DNA of 64,000 nucleotides. It comes from Winogradskyella bathintestinalis (GTDB lineage: Bacteria > Bacteroidota > Bacteroidia > Flavobacteriales > Flavobacteriaceae). Under the pieces are notes generated by a model. The model saw only the letters and a program-made list of their open reading frames with translations. It ran no database searches and was not told the DNA's origin. Of the stretch, positions 9,554 to 17,914 are shown in pieces. The position numbers were made by a program, and so were the translations under genes. The stretch is taken from contig NZ_JASDDK010000001.1 of the NCBI RefSeq assembly GCF_030407435.1, positions 806,001 through 870,000 on the forward strand, in the 5' to 3' direction. Numbering within the stretch: the first letter of the stretch is position 1; each line of letters begins with the position of its first letter.

Positions 9554-9913
9554 ATGGCAGAGCATAATGAACTGGGTAAGCTAGGTGAAGAACTAGCGAC
9601 AGCCTATCTTATAAAAAAGGGATATAAAATTCTTGTTCGTAATTATGTGTTTCAAAAGGCGGAAATTGATATCATTGCCAGGCATAACAATTTTATGATT
9701 TGTGTAGAAGTAAAAACACGTAATTCTGATTTTTTTGGCGATCCACAAGAGTTTGTAACGCCCAATAAAATTAAACTATTGGTAAAAGCAATGGATGCTT
9801 TTATTATAGAAAATGACATCGATTTAGAAACCCGTTTTGATATTATTGCCGTATTAAAAAATAAAAAGATGGAGCGCCTTACACATTATGAAGATGCTTT
9901 CTATCACTTTTAA
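9554..9913 (+). CDS. YraN/UPF0102-family endonuclease-like protein
   Basis: The 119-residue protein matches the UPF0102 (YraN) family, which has a restriction-endonuclease-like fold. The visible hallmarks are GKLGEELATAYLIKKGY at residues 8-24, the acidic pair in KAEIDIIA (Glu37, Asp39) and the VEVKTR motif at 51-56, matching the D/E...ExK nuclease signature. The family is implicated in DNA processing but its physiological role is not settled. It is a stand-alone gene; ATG at 9554 is followed by the conserved start. Confidence 0.88.
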   Translation: MAEHNELGKLGEELATAYLIKKGYKILVRNYVFQKAEIDIIARHNNFMICVEVKTRNSDFFGDPQEFVTPNKIKLLVKAMDAFIIENDIDLETRFDIIAVLKNKKMERLTHYEDAFYHF

Positions 9914-10038
9914 ATTCCCGTGAAAACGACAATTTCATGAATTATTACAGCATTTTAAATGCTTATACCACTACTTTCAAATAGTTTGCGACAAATTATG
10001 TCTAAACTTTAAGTATCTAGGTTTTGCTTTATGGGTTG

Positions 10039-10052
10039 CCTGCGTTCGCAGG
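10039..10052. repeat. REP-like short palindrome CCTGCG-TT-CGCAGG
   Basis: A GC-rich perfect palindrome (6-bp arms, TT centre) sits in AT-rich spacer, 5 bases past the stop codon of nadD. Similar short palindromes of the form ATTCCTGCG..CGCAGGAAT are scattered between genes in many Flavobacteriaceae, so this is probably a REP-like remnant; that is a recollection, not a search. There is no T tract, so it is not a classic terminator for nadD. Confidence 0.5.
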
Positions 10053-10056
10053 AATG

Positions 10057-10635
10057 TTACCTATAAAAATTCATCTCATCCAAAAACTGCCATACATTTT
10101 CTGGTAATATTGGTCGTACATTTTTCCCGTCTTTAATTTCCTTCCTTATAAATGTAGACGAGATTTCCATAATAGGAGCATCCACTTTTATAATTTTAGG
10201 GTGGTCATTAAATCGAGTATCTATGCTGCCTTTCGATATTCTTGGATAAACATAAATGTTATGATTTTCTAAAATGAGTTCATAGTTTTTCCATTTATGA
10301 AAACTTTTTAAATTGTCTTCTCCCATAATTAATGCAAATTCATATTCTGGGTGCTTTTCAAGAAGATACGTAAGGGTGTCAATGGTGTAATTGGGTTGCT
10401 TTAATCCAAATTCAATATCACTAGGTCTTAATTTGTCGTACTCTTTTGTCGCTAAATGTACCATTTCTAAGCGATGGTAATTGTTCAGTAAACTGCTTTT
10501 CTTTTTAAAGGGACTTAAAGGGGTAACTACAAACCAAACTTGGTCTAAATCGCTATGTTCAGCCAAGTGGTTAGCAATCGTTAAATGACCAACATGAATG
10601 GGATTGAACGTGCCAAAATATAAACCGATTTTCAT
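10057..10635 (-). CDS. nadD: Nicotinate-nucleotide adenylyltransferase
   Basis: NadD transfers AMP from ATP to nicotinate mononucleotide in NAD synthesis. The 192-residue protein has the nucleotidyltransferase signature GTFNPIHVGH at residues 8-17 and the ISSTFIR motif near 158-164, both ATP-binding elements. Length is normal. It is the last gene of a three-gene operon yicC-gmk-nadD on the minus strand, 24 bases after gmk, a common order in Bacteroidota. Confidence 0.96.
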   Translation of the reverse strand: MKIGLYFGTFNPIHVGHLTIANHLAEHSDLDQVWFVVTPLSPFKKKSSLLNNYHRLEMVHLATKEYDKLRPSDIEFGLKQPNYTIDTLTYLLEKHPEYEFALIMGEDNLKSFHKWKNYELILENHNIYVYPRISKGSIDTRFNDHPKIIKVDAPIMEISSTFIRKEIKDGKNVRPILPENVWQFLDEMNFYR

Positions 10636-10659
10636 TTAAAATTAAGTTTATTGCTGTAA

Positions 10660-11250
10660 TTATTCTTTTATAAAATCTGAAACTAAATTATAAGCATTTT
10701 CTAAGGCTTCATCTAAGTTAGAATTAACTACAATTTCATCAAAAAGAGGGGCAGTCGCCAATTCTGCAGGTGCTTTTGCTACACGCATACTTATTTTTTC
10801 TGGACTTTCTTCACCGCGATCTTTAAGACGTCTTACAAGTTCGTTCAAATCTGGTGGTTTTACAAATATTGCAATGGTTTGATCTGGGAATTTTCGTTTA
10901 ATACGTAGTCCTCCAGAGACATCAATATCAAAAATAACATGTTTACCTTTTGCCCAGATTCGGGCGATTTCGGTTTTTAAGGTTCCATAAAAATTATCTC
11001 TATAGACTTCCTCCCATTCTAAAAACTCATCATTTTTAATGCGGTTTTTAAATTCTTGAAGCGATAAATAATAATAATCTTTTCCGTGGGTTTCATTTCC
11101 ACGTTTTTCGCGAGATGTTGCCGATATGGAAAATTCTAGATTGAGTTCTTGCTGTTTTAATAAATGGCGAACTATGGTTGTTTTTCCAGATCCGGACGGC
11201 GCTGAAAACACAATGAGTTTACCTTGTACTTCGTTTTTAATTTCTGACAC
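10660..11250 (-). CDS. gmk: Guanylate kinase
   Basis: Gmk phosphorylates GMP to GDP. The 196-residue protein has the P-loop SAPSGSGKTT at 16-25, the GMP-binding SREKRGNETHGKDYYY stretch around 46-61, and FIEW-equivalent EFLEWEEVY near 76, all diagnostic for guanylate kinase. It sits between yicC (47 bases upstream) and nadD (24 bases downstream) and is presumably cotranscribed with them. No unusual substitutions seen. Confidence 0.97.
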   Translation of the reverse strand: MSEIKNEVQGKLIVFSAPSGSGKTTIVRHLLKQQELNLEFSISATSREKRGNETHGKDYYYLSLQEFKNRIKNDEFLEWEEVYRDNFYGTLKTEIARIWAKGKHVIFDIDVSGGLRIKRKFPDQTIAIFVKPPDLNELVRRLKDRGEESPEKISMRVAKAPAELATAPLFDEIVVNSNLDEALENAYNLVSDFIKE

Positions 11251-11297
11251 TTTGATTGTTTTTTACTGAATAATGAGCACTACGATGGTCAACTAAA

Positions 11298-12155
11298 TTA
11301 TAGAACGTTCAACATTTGTTCTTTAATTTTTTCGAGTTCATCTTTCATCTGAACAACCAATTTTTGCATTGGAGCGTAATTAGATTTTGAACCGATAGTA
11401 TTAATTTCTCTTCCAATTTCCTGAGAAATGAAACCTAGTTTTTTTCCATTTGAATCATCAGAATTTAATGTTTTTGAAAAATAATCTAAGTGATTGTCTA
11501 AACGTACTTTTTCTTCTGTGATATCGAATTTTTCAATATAATAAACCAATTCTTGCTCAAAACGGTTTTCATCTACTTTTTCCTTAATGTCGGCGATACC
11601 TTTTTCTAACCGTGCTCTTACACCATCAATACGGTCTGGATCCATAGCGATGACTTCATCTAGTAATCGTCTTAATGTTGAAATCCTATCGGTAAAATCT
11701 TGCTTTAAAATTGCACCTTCATCTTTTCGGTAGTCTACTATTTTAGCAATAGTGTCATTAATACCGTTGCTTATTAATGACCATTCATCTTCATCAATAT
11801 CGTCGCGTTCAGTGGTAACCGCATCAGGTAAGCGAATTGCCATTTTCAATAGTTCTGTAGCATCTCCATCAACAACCTCCTTAAGTTGTTTTATATACTC
11901 GTTTACTACGGTTTTGTTGATTTTAGAACTGGTGTCTTCACCTGTAATTTCTACATAAAGAGAAAAATCGACTTTTCCTCTCACTAAATTTTTAGCAATT
12001 AGTTTTCGTATTTCTAATTCTTTTGCCCGATACATTGAAGGCATGCGAGCATTGAGGTCTAAGCTTTTGCTATTTAAGGACTTTAATTCTATAGAAATTT
12101 TCTTGGTCGGGAGCTGAAGTACAGATTTCCCATAACCTGTCATGGATTGAATCAT
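11298..12155 (-). CDS. YicC/YloC-family endoribonuclease
   Basis: The protein (285 residues from the chosen start) matches YicC/YloC, a family shown to have endoribonuclease activity in E. coli and B. subtilis relatives. It opens with the conserved MIQSMTGYGKS and closes with KLGFISQEIGREINTIGSKSNY followed by QMKDELEKIKEQMLNVL, the family's C-terminal signature. I place the start at 12155 rather than an upstream ATG at 12191, because the family begins with this motif and because a TACCTTTG -7 box at 12188-12181 would place the transcription start downstream of 12191. It is the first gene of yicC-gmk-nadD. Confidence 0.93.
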   Translation of the reverse strand: MIQSMTGYGKSVLQLPTKKISIELKSLNSKSLDLNARMPSMYRAKELEIRKLIAKNLVRGKVDFSLYVEITGEDTSSKINKTVVNEYIKQLKEVVDGDATELLKMAIRLPDAVTTERDDIDEDEWSLISNGINDTIAKIVDYRKDEGAILKQDFTDRISTLRRLLDEVIAMDPDRIDGVRARLEKGIADIKEKVDENRFEQELVYYIEKFDITEEKVRLDNHLDYFSKTLNSDDSNGKKLGFISQEIGREINTIGSKSNYAPMQKLVVQMKDELEKIKEQMLNVL

Positions 12156-12180
12156 TAAAACGATACTTTTAAAAGTTGCG

Positions 12181-12188
12181 CAAAGGTA
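12181..12188 (-). promoter_or_regulatory. -7 promoter element of yicC-gmk-nadD
   Basis: TACCTTTG on the minus strand fits TAnnTTTG exactly and gives a short leader to the YicC start at 12155. The -33 region holds only a weak match. It decides the yicC start choice. Confidence 0.6.
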
Positions 12189-12290
12189 CAAAATCCAATG
12201 GTTTATAAAATGGAATAATCTTTTTAGAAACTATTATGCATGCATAAGATACTTTATTAACTTTGTAATCGAATAAGAAAATAAAATACG

Positions 12291-12773
12291 ATGTATAAAA
12301 AACAATTTGAAATTCGTTGGAGCGATGTAGATGCAAATAATCATTTAGCCAATTCTGCTTATACCAATTTTATGAGCCACGCAAGAATGTCATTCTTTGG
12401 GGAACAAGGTTTTTCTATGCCAGAAATAATGAAACATAATGTTGGCCCAGTAGTTTTTTATGAACACATGTATTATTTTAAGGAATCATTTATAGGGACA
12501 CCAATTACGGTAACTATTGAAGTTTCGGGTTTAAGTGATGACGGCATGCTATTTATGTTTGAGCATAATTTTTATAATCATAAAGGTGAAAACTTAGCTT
12601 ATTGTGAAATGCAAGGGGCTTGGATAGACTTAAAAGCCAGAAAATTAACAGCATTACCAGATGCTTTGTTAGATTTGGCTCAAAAGTTTCCAAAATCGAA
12701 AAGCTTTAAGGTATTAACAAAAGAAGATACCCGTAAGCATGGTGTGAAGCCGAAACCTATGGAAATGAACTAG
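12291..12773 (+). CDS. Hot-dog acyl-CoA thioesterase
   Basis: The 160-residue protein belongs to the 4HBT/YbgC-FcbC hot-dog thioesterases, which hydrolyse acyl-CoA thioesters. The signature RWSDVDANNHLANSAYTNFM (residues 9-28) includes the catalytic-site aspartate and the DxNxHxxN context. The substrate is unknown. A -7 element TAACTTTG (12258-12265) lies about 25 bases before the ATG, divergent from the yicC promoter. The gene stands alone. Confidence 0.88.
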   Translation: MYKKQFEIRWSDVDANNHLANSAYTNFMSHARMSFFGEQGFSMPEIMKHNVGPVVFYEHMYYFKESFIGTPITVTIEVSGLSDDGMLFMFEHNFYNHKGENLAYCEMQGAWIDLKARKLTALPDALLDLAQKFPKSKSFKVLTKEDTRKHGVKPKPMEMN

Positions 12774-12851
12774 AAACGATTTGTGAATGAATTCTAAAGA
12801 TTATTGAACTGATGTGATGGCGTTTGGTAGTTTTTATTTCGAACTGTTTGT

Positions 12852-14030
12852 TTACTTAAATACGTGGTGCTGTTTAAATGTTTTGATCTGAACATTTTGA
12901 ATAAATGGTTTCAACACTAGATTTGGTAAATACCGTTTATGCTTACAATAACAAGTTAGTGCTTCTGGTTTTGCGCCCAAAGTACTTTTTATTTCTGATG
13001 CGGTGCGTCCCAAATTAATTTGGTTAGAATTTGTTTCAATTCCTAATCTCACATAATCATTTAAAATCCTCGGATAAATTGAAAATTCCTTGTTCTTAGC
13101 ATAATCTATACCAATAAAATGGGCATCGAGATTTGTGTCGTTTTGCATAGCAGACAAAAAGCCAACTAAGTGGTTATCGAGAAAATAACCTTTCACTATA
13201 AATTTTTCCCTAAATGCTTTCTTAAGATGGTTGTACGTATCGAGATTTAGAATTTGGGCATTAAAATCGGCATTATCAATGGTGTTTTGATATAAATTTT
13301 GTAGTTCATTTTTATAAATTTCGATGTCTTTTTCAGAAAACAATTTGGTTTCCAACGCTTCACTTTTAGCATCGGCTCTATTTGCTTTCACACGATATTT
13401 AGATTTTAGTGCCATGGTATAATCTTGAAAAGACTGCCATTCTGGTTTTAACTTAATTATCATATTAGGCTCCACGTGCATAGCAGCATAATCATATGAC
13501 TTTAGATGATCAGTGATATATAATGACTCGTTTTTGAAATCTTTAATAAATAGAGCACTAAGTCTATTGGTATTTTTAGAGAGTTGTTCTACACTTTTAG
13601 CAATAGCTGTAAAGGTTTCAGTTTTTGGTTCGTTTTGTTTTAAAAATGTTCCATATTCTCCACTTAAAAAAATATTCCCACAGAATAACACACGAATTTG
13701 TTTCTTACAGAACATATTATTAACCACGCGTCTAATTCTATTAGACATGGTAATATTTTTAGTAATAGTTTCTATGCCAATGGTTACAATTTGTGTGTTG
13801 GCAAAAGCGACGGCTACCTTGTCTTTTAAAATAAAAATATAATTAAATTCAATATCTGTATTGGCCAGTTCAAAAGAACGTAAAAATTCTGGTGAATAAT
13901 AGAGGTTAGAGCAACAGTTGAGGCTTTCCCAATAGACTTGTGGAATGGTATCAACAGTTTTATATACATTAGACGTGTATGACAAATCAGGTAGACTTTT
14001 TCGGTTTTTTAGAAACCAAATACACCCCAC
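12852..14030 (-). CDS. FemAB/GNAT-like acyltransferase
   Basis: The 392-residue protein has the look of a GNAT or FemAB-like acyltransferase: a central ALKSKYRVKANRADAK helix (about 206-221), then strands and a NHLVGFLSAMQND region, and a late NQINLGRTASEIKSTLGAKP segment resembling the peptidogalycan-biosynthesis/BioF2-like family. The acceptor is unknown; a cell-surface or cytoplasmic amino-acylation is possible. The ATG at 14030 overlaps the end of the EamA gene by 44 bases. An alternative TTG start (13985-13983) lies directly after the EamA stop and would begin LSYTSNVYKTV, which would fit tighter operon spacing; I cannot decide between them. It is the last gene of the arsC-eamA-acyltransferase operon. 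Confidence 0.7.
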   Translation of the reverse strand: MGCIWFLKNRKSLPDLSYTSNVYKTVDTIPQVYWESLNCCSNLYYSPEFLRSFELANTDIEFNYIFILKDKVAVAFANTQIVTIGIETITKNITMSNRIRRVVNNMFCKKQIRVLFCGNIFLSGEYGTFLKQNEPKTETFTAIAKSVEQLSKNTNRLSALFIKDFKNESLYITDHLKSYDYAAMHVEPNMIIKLKPEWQSFQDYTMALKSKYRVKANRADAKSEALETKLFSEKDIEIYKNELQNLYQNTIDNADFNAQILNLDTYNHLKKAFREKFIVKGYFLDNHLVGFLSAMQNDTNLDAHFIGIDYAKNKEFSIYPRILNDYVRLGIETNSNQINLGRTASEIKSTLGAKPEALTCYCKHKRYLPNLVLKPFIQNVQIKTFKQHHVFK

Positions 14031-14880
14031 AAAATATTAAAACCATGGTGACTATTTTTATGGCATCAACAACGTCTGCACCCATAATAATAGCGAATAA
14101 ACCAGCAATCACAGGTTGTAAATAGATAAATACACCAACAGTTGAAGCTTTTAATTTGCTTAAGGCTAGTGGGTTTAAAAGATAAGTCGCAAAGGTAGCA
14201 CCAACAACAACGAAACCAACTGAAAACGATACGTAAGGTGTAAACGTTGTCCATTTAACTTCTAATAACTCACTATATCCAAATGGTAATACCATAAAAA
14301 AGCCGAATAGAAAAAGCCATTTTATAAAAGTGAAGGGATGATATTTTGCGGTAAGCTGCTTAATGAGAATAATATAAATACTATATGATATTGCATTAAT
14401 AAAAATAAACGTGTTACCCAAAACGACATTATCGCCTGCTCTAGTAGATTCACCAAATAAGGTTAAGGTTAGTGCGCCAACAAACGCTAAAGCAACTCCC
14501 AAAATTTTTAAATTGGTTATTTTTTCTTTCAATATAAATGCCGATAATAAAAGTATAATAACTGGTGTAACGGTCACTATTGAAGCAGCATGTATAGGTG
14601 TTGTTAATTCTAAGCCTTTTAAAAATAGAAGCATATTAATCACCACTCCAAATATTGCGGCAATAAAGAATTTAAAGTAGTCATTACGCTCAATTTTTTC
14701 TTTAGGTAATAATAAACTAAATAGCCAAAACAAAATAGTTGCTCCTCCTACTCTAAGTATTACAAAGGCAAACGGCTTCACGTAATTTTCATTAATTACA
14801 ATTTTTGCAAATGTAAAATTGAGCCCATATAATAATTGGACCATAAATAATGCAAAAATTGCAAAACCTCTACTTTTCAT
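13987..14880 (-). CDS. EamA/DMT-superfamily transporter
   Basis: About 297 residues from the chosen start, with ten predicted membrane helices in two EamA repeats (the second begins near NVVLGNTFIFINAISYSIYI). Members export metabolites or amino acids; the substrate cannot be told. I prefer the ATG at 14880 (MKSRGFAIFALF) over one at 14925, because the upstream extension is basic and non-family, and 14880 gives an 11-base overlap with the ArsC-like gene. The C-terminal KKPKKST is the usual basic cytoplasmic tail. Confidence 0.86.
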   Translation of the reverse strand: MKSRGFAIFALFMVQLLYGLNFTFAKIVINENYVKPFAFVILRVGGATILFWLFSLLLPKEKIERNDYFKFFIAAIFGVVINMLLFLKGLELTTPIHAASIVTVTPVIILLLSAFILKEKITNLKILGVALAFVGALTLTLFGESTRAGDNVVLGNTFIFINAISYSIYIILIKQLTAKYHPFTFIKWLFLFGFFMVLPFGYSELLEVKWTTFTPYVSFSVGFVVVGATFATYLLNPLALSKLKASTVGVFIYLQPVIAGLFAIIMGADVVDAIKIVTMVLIFCGVYLVSKKPKKST

Positions 14881-15226
14881 GTATAGCTTGTTTAATGGCT
14901 TCAACCGTTTTTTTAGAATTGCCAATAAATATTTGATTATTTACAAATATTACAGGTCGTTTTAAAAACGTATAATGTTCTAAAATGTAGTTTTTGTAAT
15001 CCTCTTCAGAAAGTGATTTGTCTTTTAATCCCAATTCTTTAAACAGTCTTGCTCGCTTACTAAATAAATTTTCATAGCGATCAGTGTATTTGCGCATTTG
15101 CTCAATTTGAAATTCCGTTATTGGTTCGGACTTTATATCTTGCAGTTTAAACCCTTGAGGTAAATTCAGTTCTTTAATGATGCGAGTACAAGTATTACAG
15201 GTGCTTAAATAATAAATTTTGTTCAT
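14870..15226 (-). CDS. ArsC/Spx-family thioredoxin-fold protein
   Basis: The 118-residue protein begins with a CNTC motif (Cys10, Cys13), followed by TRIIKEL, as in ArsC/Spx-family proteins. It also has a cis-proline-like FLKRPVIFVNNQIFIG motif (about 89-104) typical of arsenate reductase-like proteins (YffB/ArsC/Spx). True arsenate reductases usually have a single N-terminal catalytic cysteine plus an Arg triad, so this may be a generic redox protein rather than an arsenic-resistance gene. No ars operator, ArsR or arsenite pump lies nearby. It heads the operon with the EamA transporter. Confidence 0.82.
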   Translation of the reverse strand: MNKIYYLSTCNTCTRIIKELNLPQGFKLQDIKSEPITEFQIEQMRKYTDRYENLFSKRARLFKELGLKDKSLSEEDYKNYILEHYTFLKRPVIFVNNQIFIGNSKKTVEAIKQAIHEK

Positions 15227-15374
15227 ATTATTCTGAATTTATTTCACGGTCGTAATCGCTATTACCATAATCTAGATAAGCGACAATTTTCGGTGAATCA
15301 ACCTTTATATTTTCAAAATGCAAAGAAACCGTATTTATAATGAATTTTATTACTTTTAAGAAAAATATCAAGAT

Positions 15375-15830
15375 ATGGATTGGGCATTCGACATTGCAAT
15401 AAAAAACAGAAAATTATTAAAGAGTTTTATTGAAAATCACACTTTAGAAGAATTGAATAAAGTTCCCGATGGATTTAACAATAACATCATTTGGAATATT
15501 GCACATACTATTGTAACGCAGCAATTATTGGTATATAAATTATCTGGTTTACCGATGGTTGTTTCAGACGATATGGTAAGTGCCTTTAGAAAAGGAACTA
15601 AAACAGAACGCGATTTATCTCAAGCTGAAGTGGACACCATAAAAGGATTGCTGTTTTCTACTATTGACAAAACCAAGGAAGATTACGATACTAAGATTTT
15701 TCAAACTTACAACCAATATACCGTCACAACAAAAAGCATACTGAGTAACGTAGAAGAGGCGCTTGACTTTAATAATTTTCATGAAGGTATTCATTTAGGT
15801 TATATTTTAGCACTTAGAAAATCACTATAG
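15375..15830 (+). CDS. DinB-family (DNA-damage-inducible-like) protein
   Basis: A 151-residue four-helix-bundle protein of the DinB/YfiT superfamily (unrelated to DNA polymerase IV). Candidate metal-binding histidines occur in NIAHTI (about residue 40) and HEGIHLGYI (about residues 137-145), the usual three-His pattern. The family includes thiol-dependent transferases and stress proteins; the activity here is unknown. It ends 4 bases before the antiporter start, suggesting cotranscription. Confidence 0.85.
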   Translation: MDWAFDIAIKNRKLLKSFIENHTLEELNKVPDGFNNNIIWNIAHTIVTQQLLVYKLSGLPMVVSDDMVSAFRKGTKTERDLSQAEVDTIKGLLFSTIDKTKEDYDTKIFQTYNQYTVTTKSILSNVEEALDFNNFHEGIHLGYILALRKSL

Positions 15831-15834
15831 TTTT

Positions 15835-17082
15835 ATGGATTATTATTCTATCGCAACCATTTTAATTGTGTTGTCAGCTCTTTTTGGTTATATAAATGTG
15901 AAGTTTTTAAAATTGCCCATCACCATTGGGCTAATGATAATAACTATTGTGTTTACTGTAATTATTGTGGGTATTGCACAATTTGATGATACCTTATTAA
16001 TACAAGAGCGAAAATTTATTGAATTGATAGATTTTGAAACCGTTCTACTAGATATTATGTTAAGCTTCCTGTTATTTGCGGGTGCGTTACATACTAATTT
16101 TAATCAGCTTAAAGTACAGCGGTGGCCAATTTTAGCTTTTGCTACCTTAGGTGTTTTAGTATCTACTTTTTTAGTAGGAATTGCCATGTTTTATGTATTA
16201 AAACTCATGAATTTAGAGGTCGATTTTATCTACTGTTTATTATTTGGAGCTTTAATTTCTCCTACCGATCCAATTGCAGTTTTAGGGATACTAAAAAAAG
16301 CAGGCGCACCTAAAAAATTAGAAACCAAAATTGTCGGGGAATCGTTGTTTAATGACGGTGTGGGTGTGGTAGTGTTTTTAACCATTTTTGCCATAGCCGC
16401 AAAACCAGATGCGGCCATTGAATTTTCGGATATTGCTACTTTATTCGGGCAAGAAGTTATAGGCGGCATAATATTAGGACTTTTATTAGGATGGATCACT
16501 TTTAAATTATTAAAATCGATAGATAATTATGAAATTGAAGTCATACTAACGCTCGCAACAGTAATGGGAGGCACTATGTTGGCTCATCATTTTCATTTAT
16601 CTGCGCCATTAGCAATGGTTACAGCAGGGCTAATTGTTGGTAATGATACGGTTAGAAATTCGGCTATGTCTGAAACCACAGAACTTTATGTCGATAAATT
16701 TTGGGAACTTGTAGATGTTTTACTTAACACTATTTTATTTGTAATGATTGGTATGGAAATGCTGGTATTAACCTTAGAAGGGAACTATATTTATGCAGGT
16801 CTGTTGGCTATTCCGATTATATTAGTGTGCCGTTACATTTCATTATTTATTCCCATTAAATTTTTCGAAAAACGACTTGATTTTGTGCCAAAAACAAATT
16901 TAATTATGACCTGGGGAGGATTACGCGGTGGTATTTCTATTGCTTTAGCATTAAGTCTTACCGATGTAATGCATAGAGAATTATTTTTAGTAATTACTTA
17001 CGTAGTTGTTGTAGTATCTATCGTTGGTCAAGGGTTAACCGTTGGATCAATTATAAAAAAATTAACTAGAAAAGCAGTCTAG
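15835..17082 (+). CDS. CPA1-type cation:proton antiporter
   Basis: The 415-residue protein has about twelve membrane helices and CPA1/NhaP motifs: GALISPTDPIAVLGILKKAG (about 138-157) and the GESLFNDGVGVV ion-site motif (about 168-179), with a late ETTELYVDKFWELVD and TWGGLRGGISIALALS. It is predicted to exchange Na+ or K+ for H+ across the inner membrane for pH and salt homeostasis, fitting a marine lifestyle. It follows the DinB-family gene by 4 bases and its stop overlaps the convergent DUF3298 gene by 4 bases. No cytoplasmic TrkA domain is present. Confidence 0.93.
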   Translation: MDYYSIATILIVLSALFGYINVKFLKLPITIGLMIITIVFTVIIVGIAQFDDTLLIQERKFIELIDFETVLLDIMLSFLLFAGALHTNFNQLKVQRWPILAFATLGVLVSTFLVGIAMFYVLKLMNLEVDFIYCLLFGALISPTDPIAVLGILKKAGAPKKLETKIVGESLFNDGVGVVVFLTIFAIAAKPDAAIEFSDIATLFGQEVIGGIILGLLLGWITFKLLKSIDNYEIEVILTLATVMGGTMLAHHFHLSAPLAMVTAGLIVGNDTVRNSAMSETTELYVDKFWELVDVLLNTILFVMIGMEMLVLTLEGNYIYAGLLAIPIILVCRYISLFIPIKFFEKRLDFVPKTNLIMTWGGLRGGISIALALSLTDVMHRELFLVITYVVVVVSIVGQGLTVGSIIKKLTRKAV

Positions 17083-17798
17083 TTAATTTTTAGATAGGGC
17101 TGCACTGTATCATAAGGAAGTAAAAATTCGGTGTAACCTCTATCGTAAGAGGCGACTTCGTAAACATTGTAAAGTAATATTAGGCCATCACTACTAAACC
17201 CAATATTTTCGGGTAAATGAAATGGTTTTCCAAAAAAGAAATCTTCAATGGTAAGATTGTCTTTATTATTATCTAATGATTTTACGAAATATTCTTTAGC
17301 TAATATTTTAAAGTTTTCTTTATCTGTGATGATTTCATCATTACTTAAAACTTTACCAGTGATAGCATCTAAATTAAGAAATTGTATTTGGTCATTACCA
17401 TGTGCTCCTCCTTTAAATTCATAATTACTAATTGCAATGGTGATTACGTTGTCTGATTGATACGTTAATTCGGTTTCAATATGAAGTTCCCAAACGGGTT
17501 CTGAAACCTCCGAAAATTCATTCTTAAAACTCAGATATTCTGTATTAAACGCCTTTAATACATCTTTTAAATTATCAGTATTTTTAGGTTTACTTAAGGT
17601 TTTTATAATAGCGCTCTCCACATTTGCATTTATAGCTTTACTAAGTTCAGTATTGCCTTTTGCTTTGCTGTAAGTTGCCGAAATTTCGGCTTCAAATGGC
17701 TCTTCAATAGAAATAGTTTCAAATTTTGCAGGTTTAGTTTCGGAGGTACAAGAATTTAAAACAAATAATAAAGCTATAATAGGAGTGATATGTTTCAA
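17079..17798 (-). CDS. Lipoprotein with DUF3298/DUF4163-like domains
   Basis: The 239-residue protein has a lipoprotein signal (lipobox LNSC, Cys17). The body has the DUF4163-like N-terminal region (EISATYSKAKGNTELSKAIN, about 39-58) and the DUF3298/RsiV-like C-terminal region with EFKGGAHGNDQIQFLNLDA (about 125-145), YEVASYDRGYTEFLLPY and a final proline-rich strand. The RsiV homology is to anti-sigma periplasmic lysozyme-binding domains, but in Bacteroidota these proteins are stand-alone lipoproteins of unknown function. No sigma factor is adjacent. Confidence 0.87.
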   Translation of the reverse strand: MKHITPIIALLFVLNSCTSETKPAKFETISIEEPFEAEISATYSKAKGNTELSKAINANVESAIIKTLSKPKNTDNLKDVLKAFNTEYLSFKNEFSEVSEPVWELHIETELTYQSDNVITIAISNYEFKGGAHGNDQIQFLNLDAITGKVLSNDEIITDKENFKILAKEYFVKSLDNNKDNLTIEDFFFGKPFHLPENIGFSSDGLILLYNVYEVASYDRGYTEFLLPYDTVQPYLKIN

Positions 17799-17846
17799 AA
17801 TAATAAGAGTGCTATGTTAAACAAAGAATAAAGGTATTGTTTAGAA

Positions 17847-17876
17847 TTGAATAGAACGAATTATCCATTAAATTTG
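17847..17876 (+). promoter_or_regulatory. Promoter of cystathionine gamma-synthase gene
   Basis: TTG at 17847-17849, a 19-base spacer and TAAATTTG at 17869-17876 form a good Bacteroidota promoter. The start would be about 33 bases upstream of the ATG at 17915. No SAM or other riboswitch is seen in this leader. Confidence 0.68.
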
Positions 17877-17914
17877 TTGTAATGTAAGGCGATTATTCTT
17901 CTAAATTTTTCATC

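Noticed and set aside
14870..15226. Arsenic-resistance operon
   Set aside because: The ArsC-like protein has a CNTC motif and no ArsR or arsenite exporter lies nearby; the DMT transporter is a general exporter.
17799..17914. SAM riboswitch upstream of the cystathionine gamma-synthase gene
   Set aside because: The leader predicted from the promoter is only about 33 bases and has no multi-helix structure.
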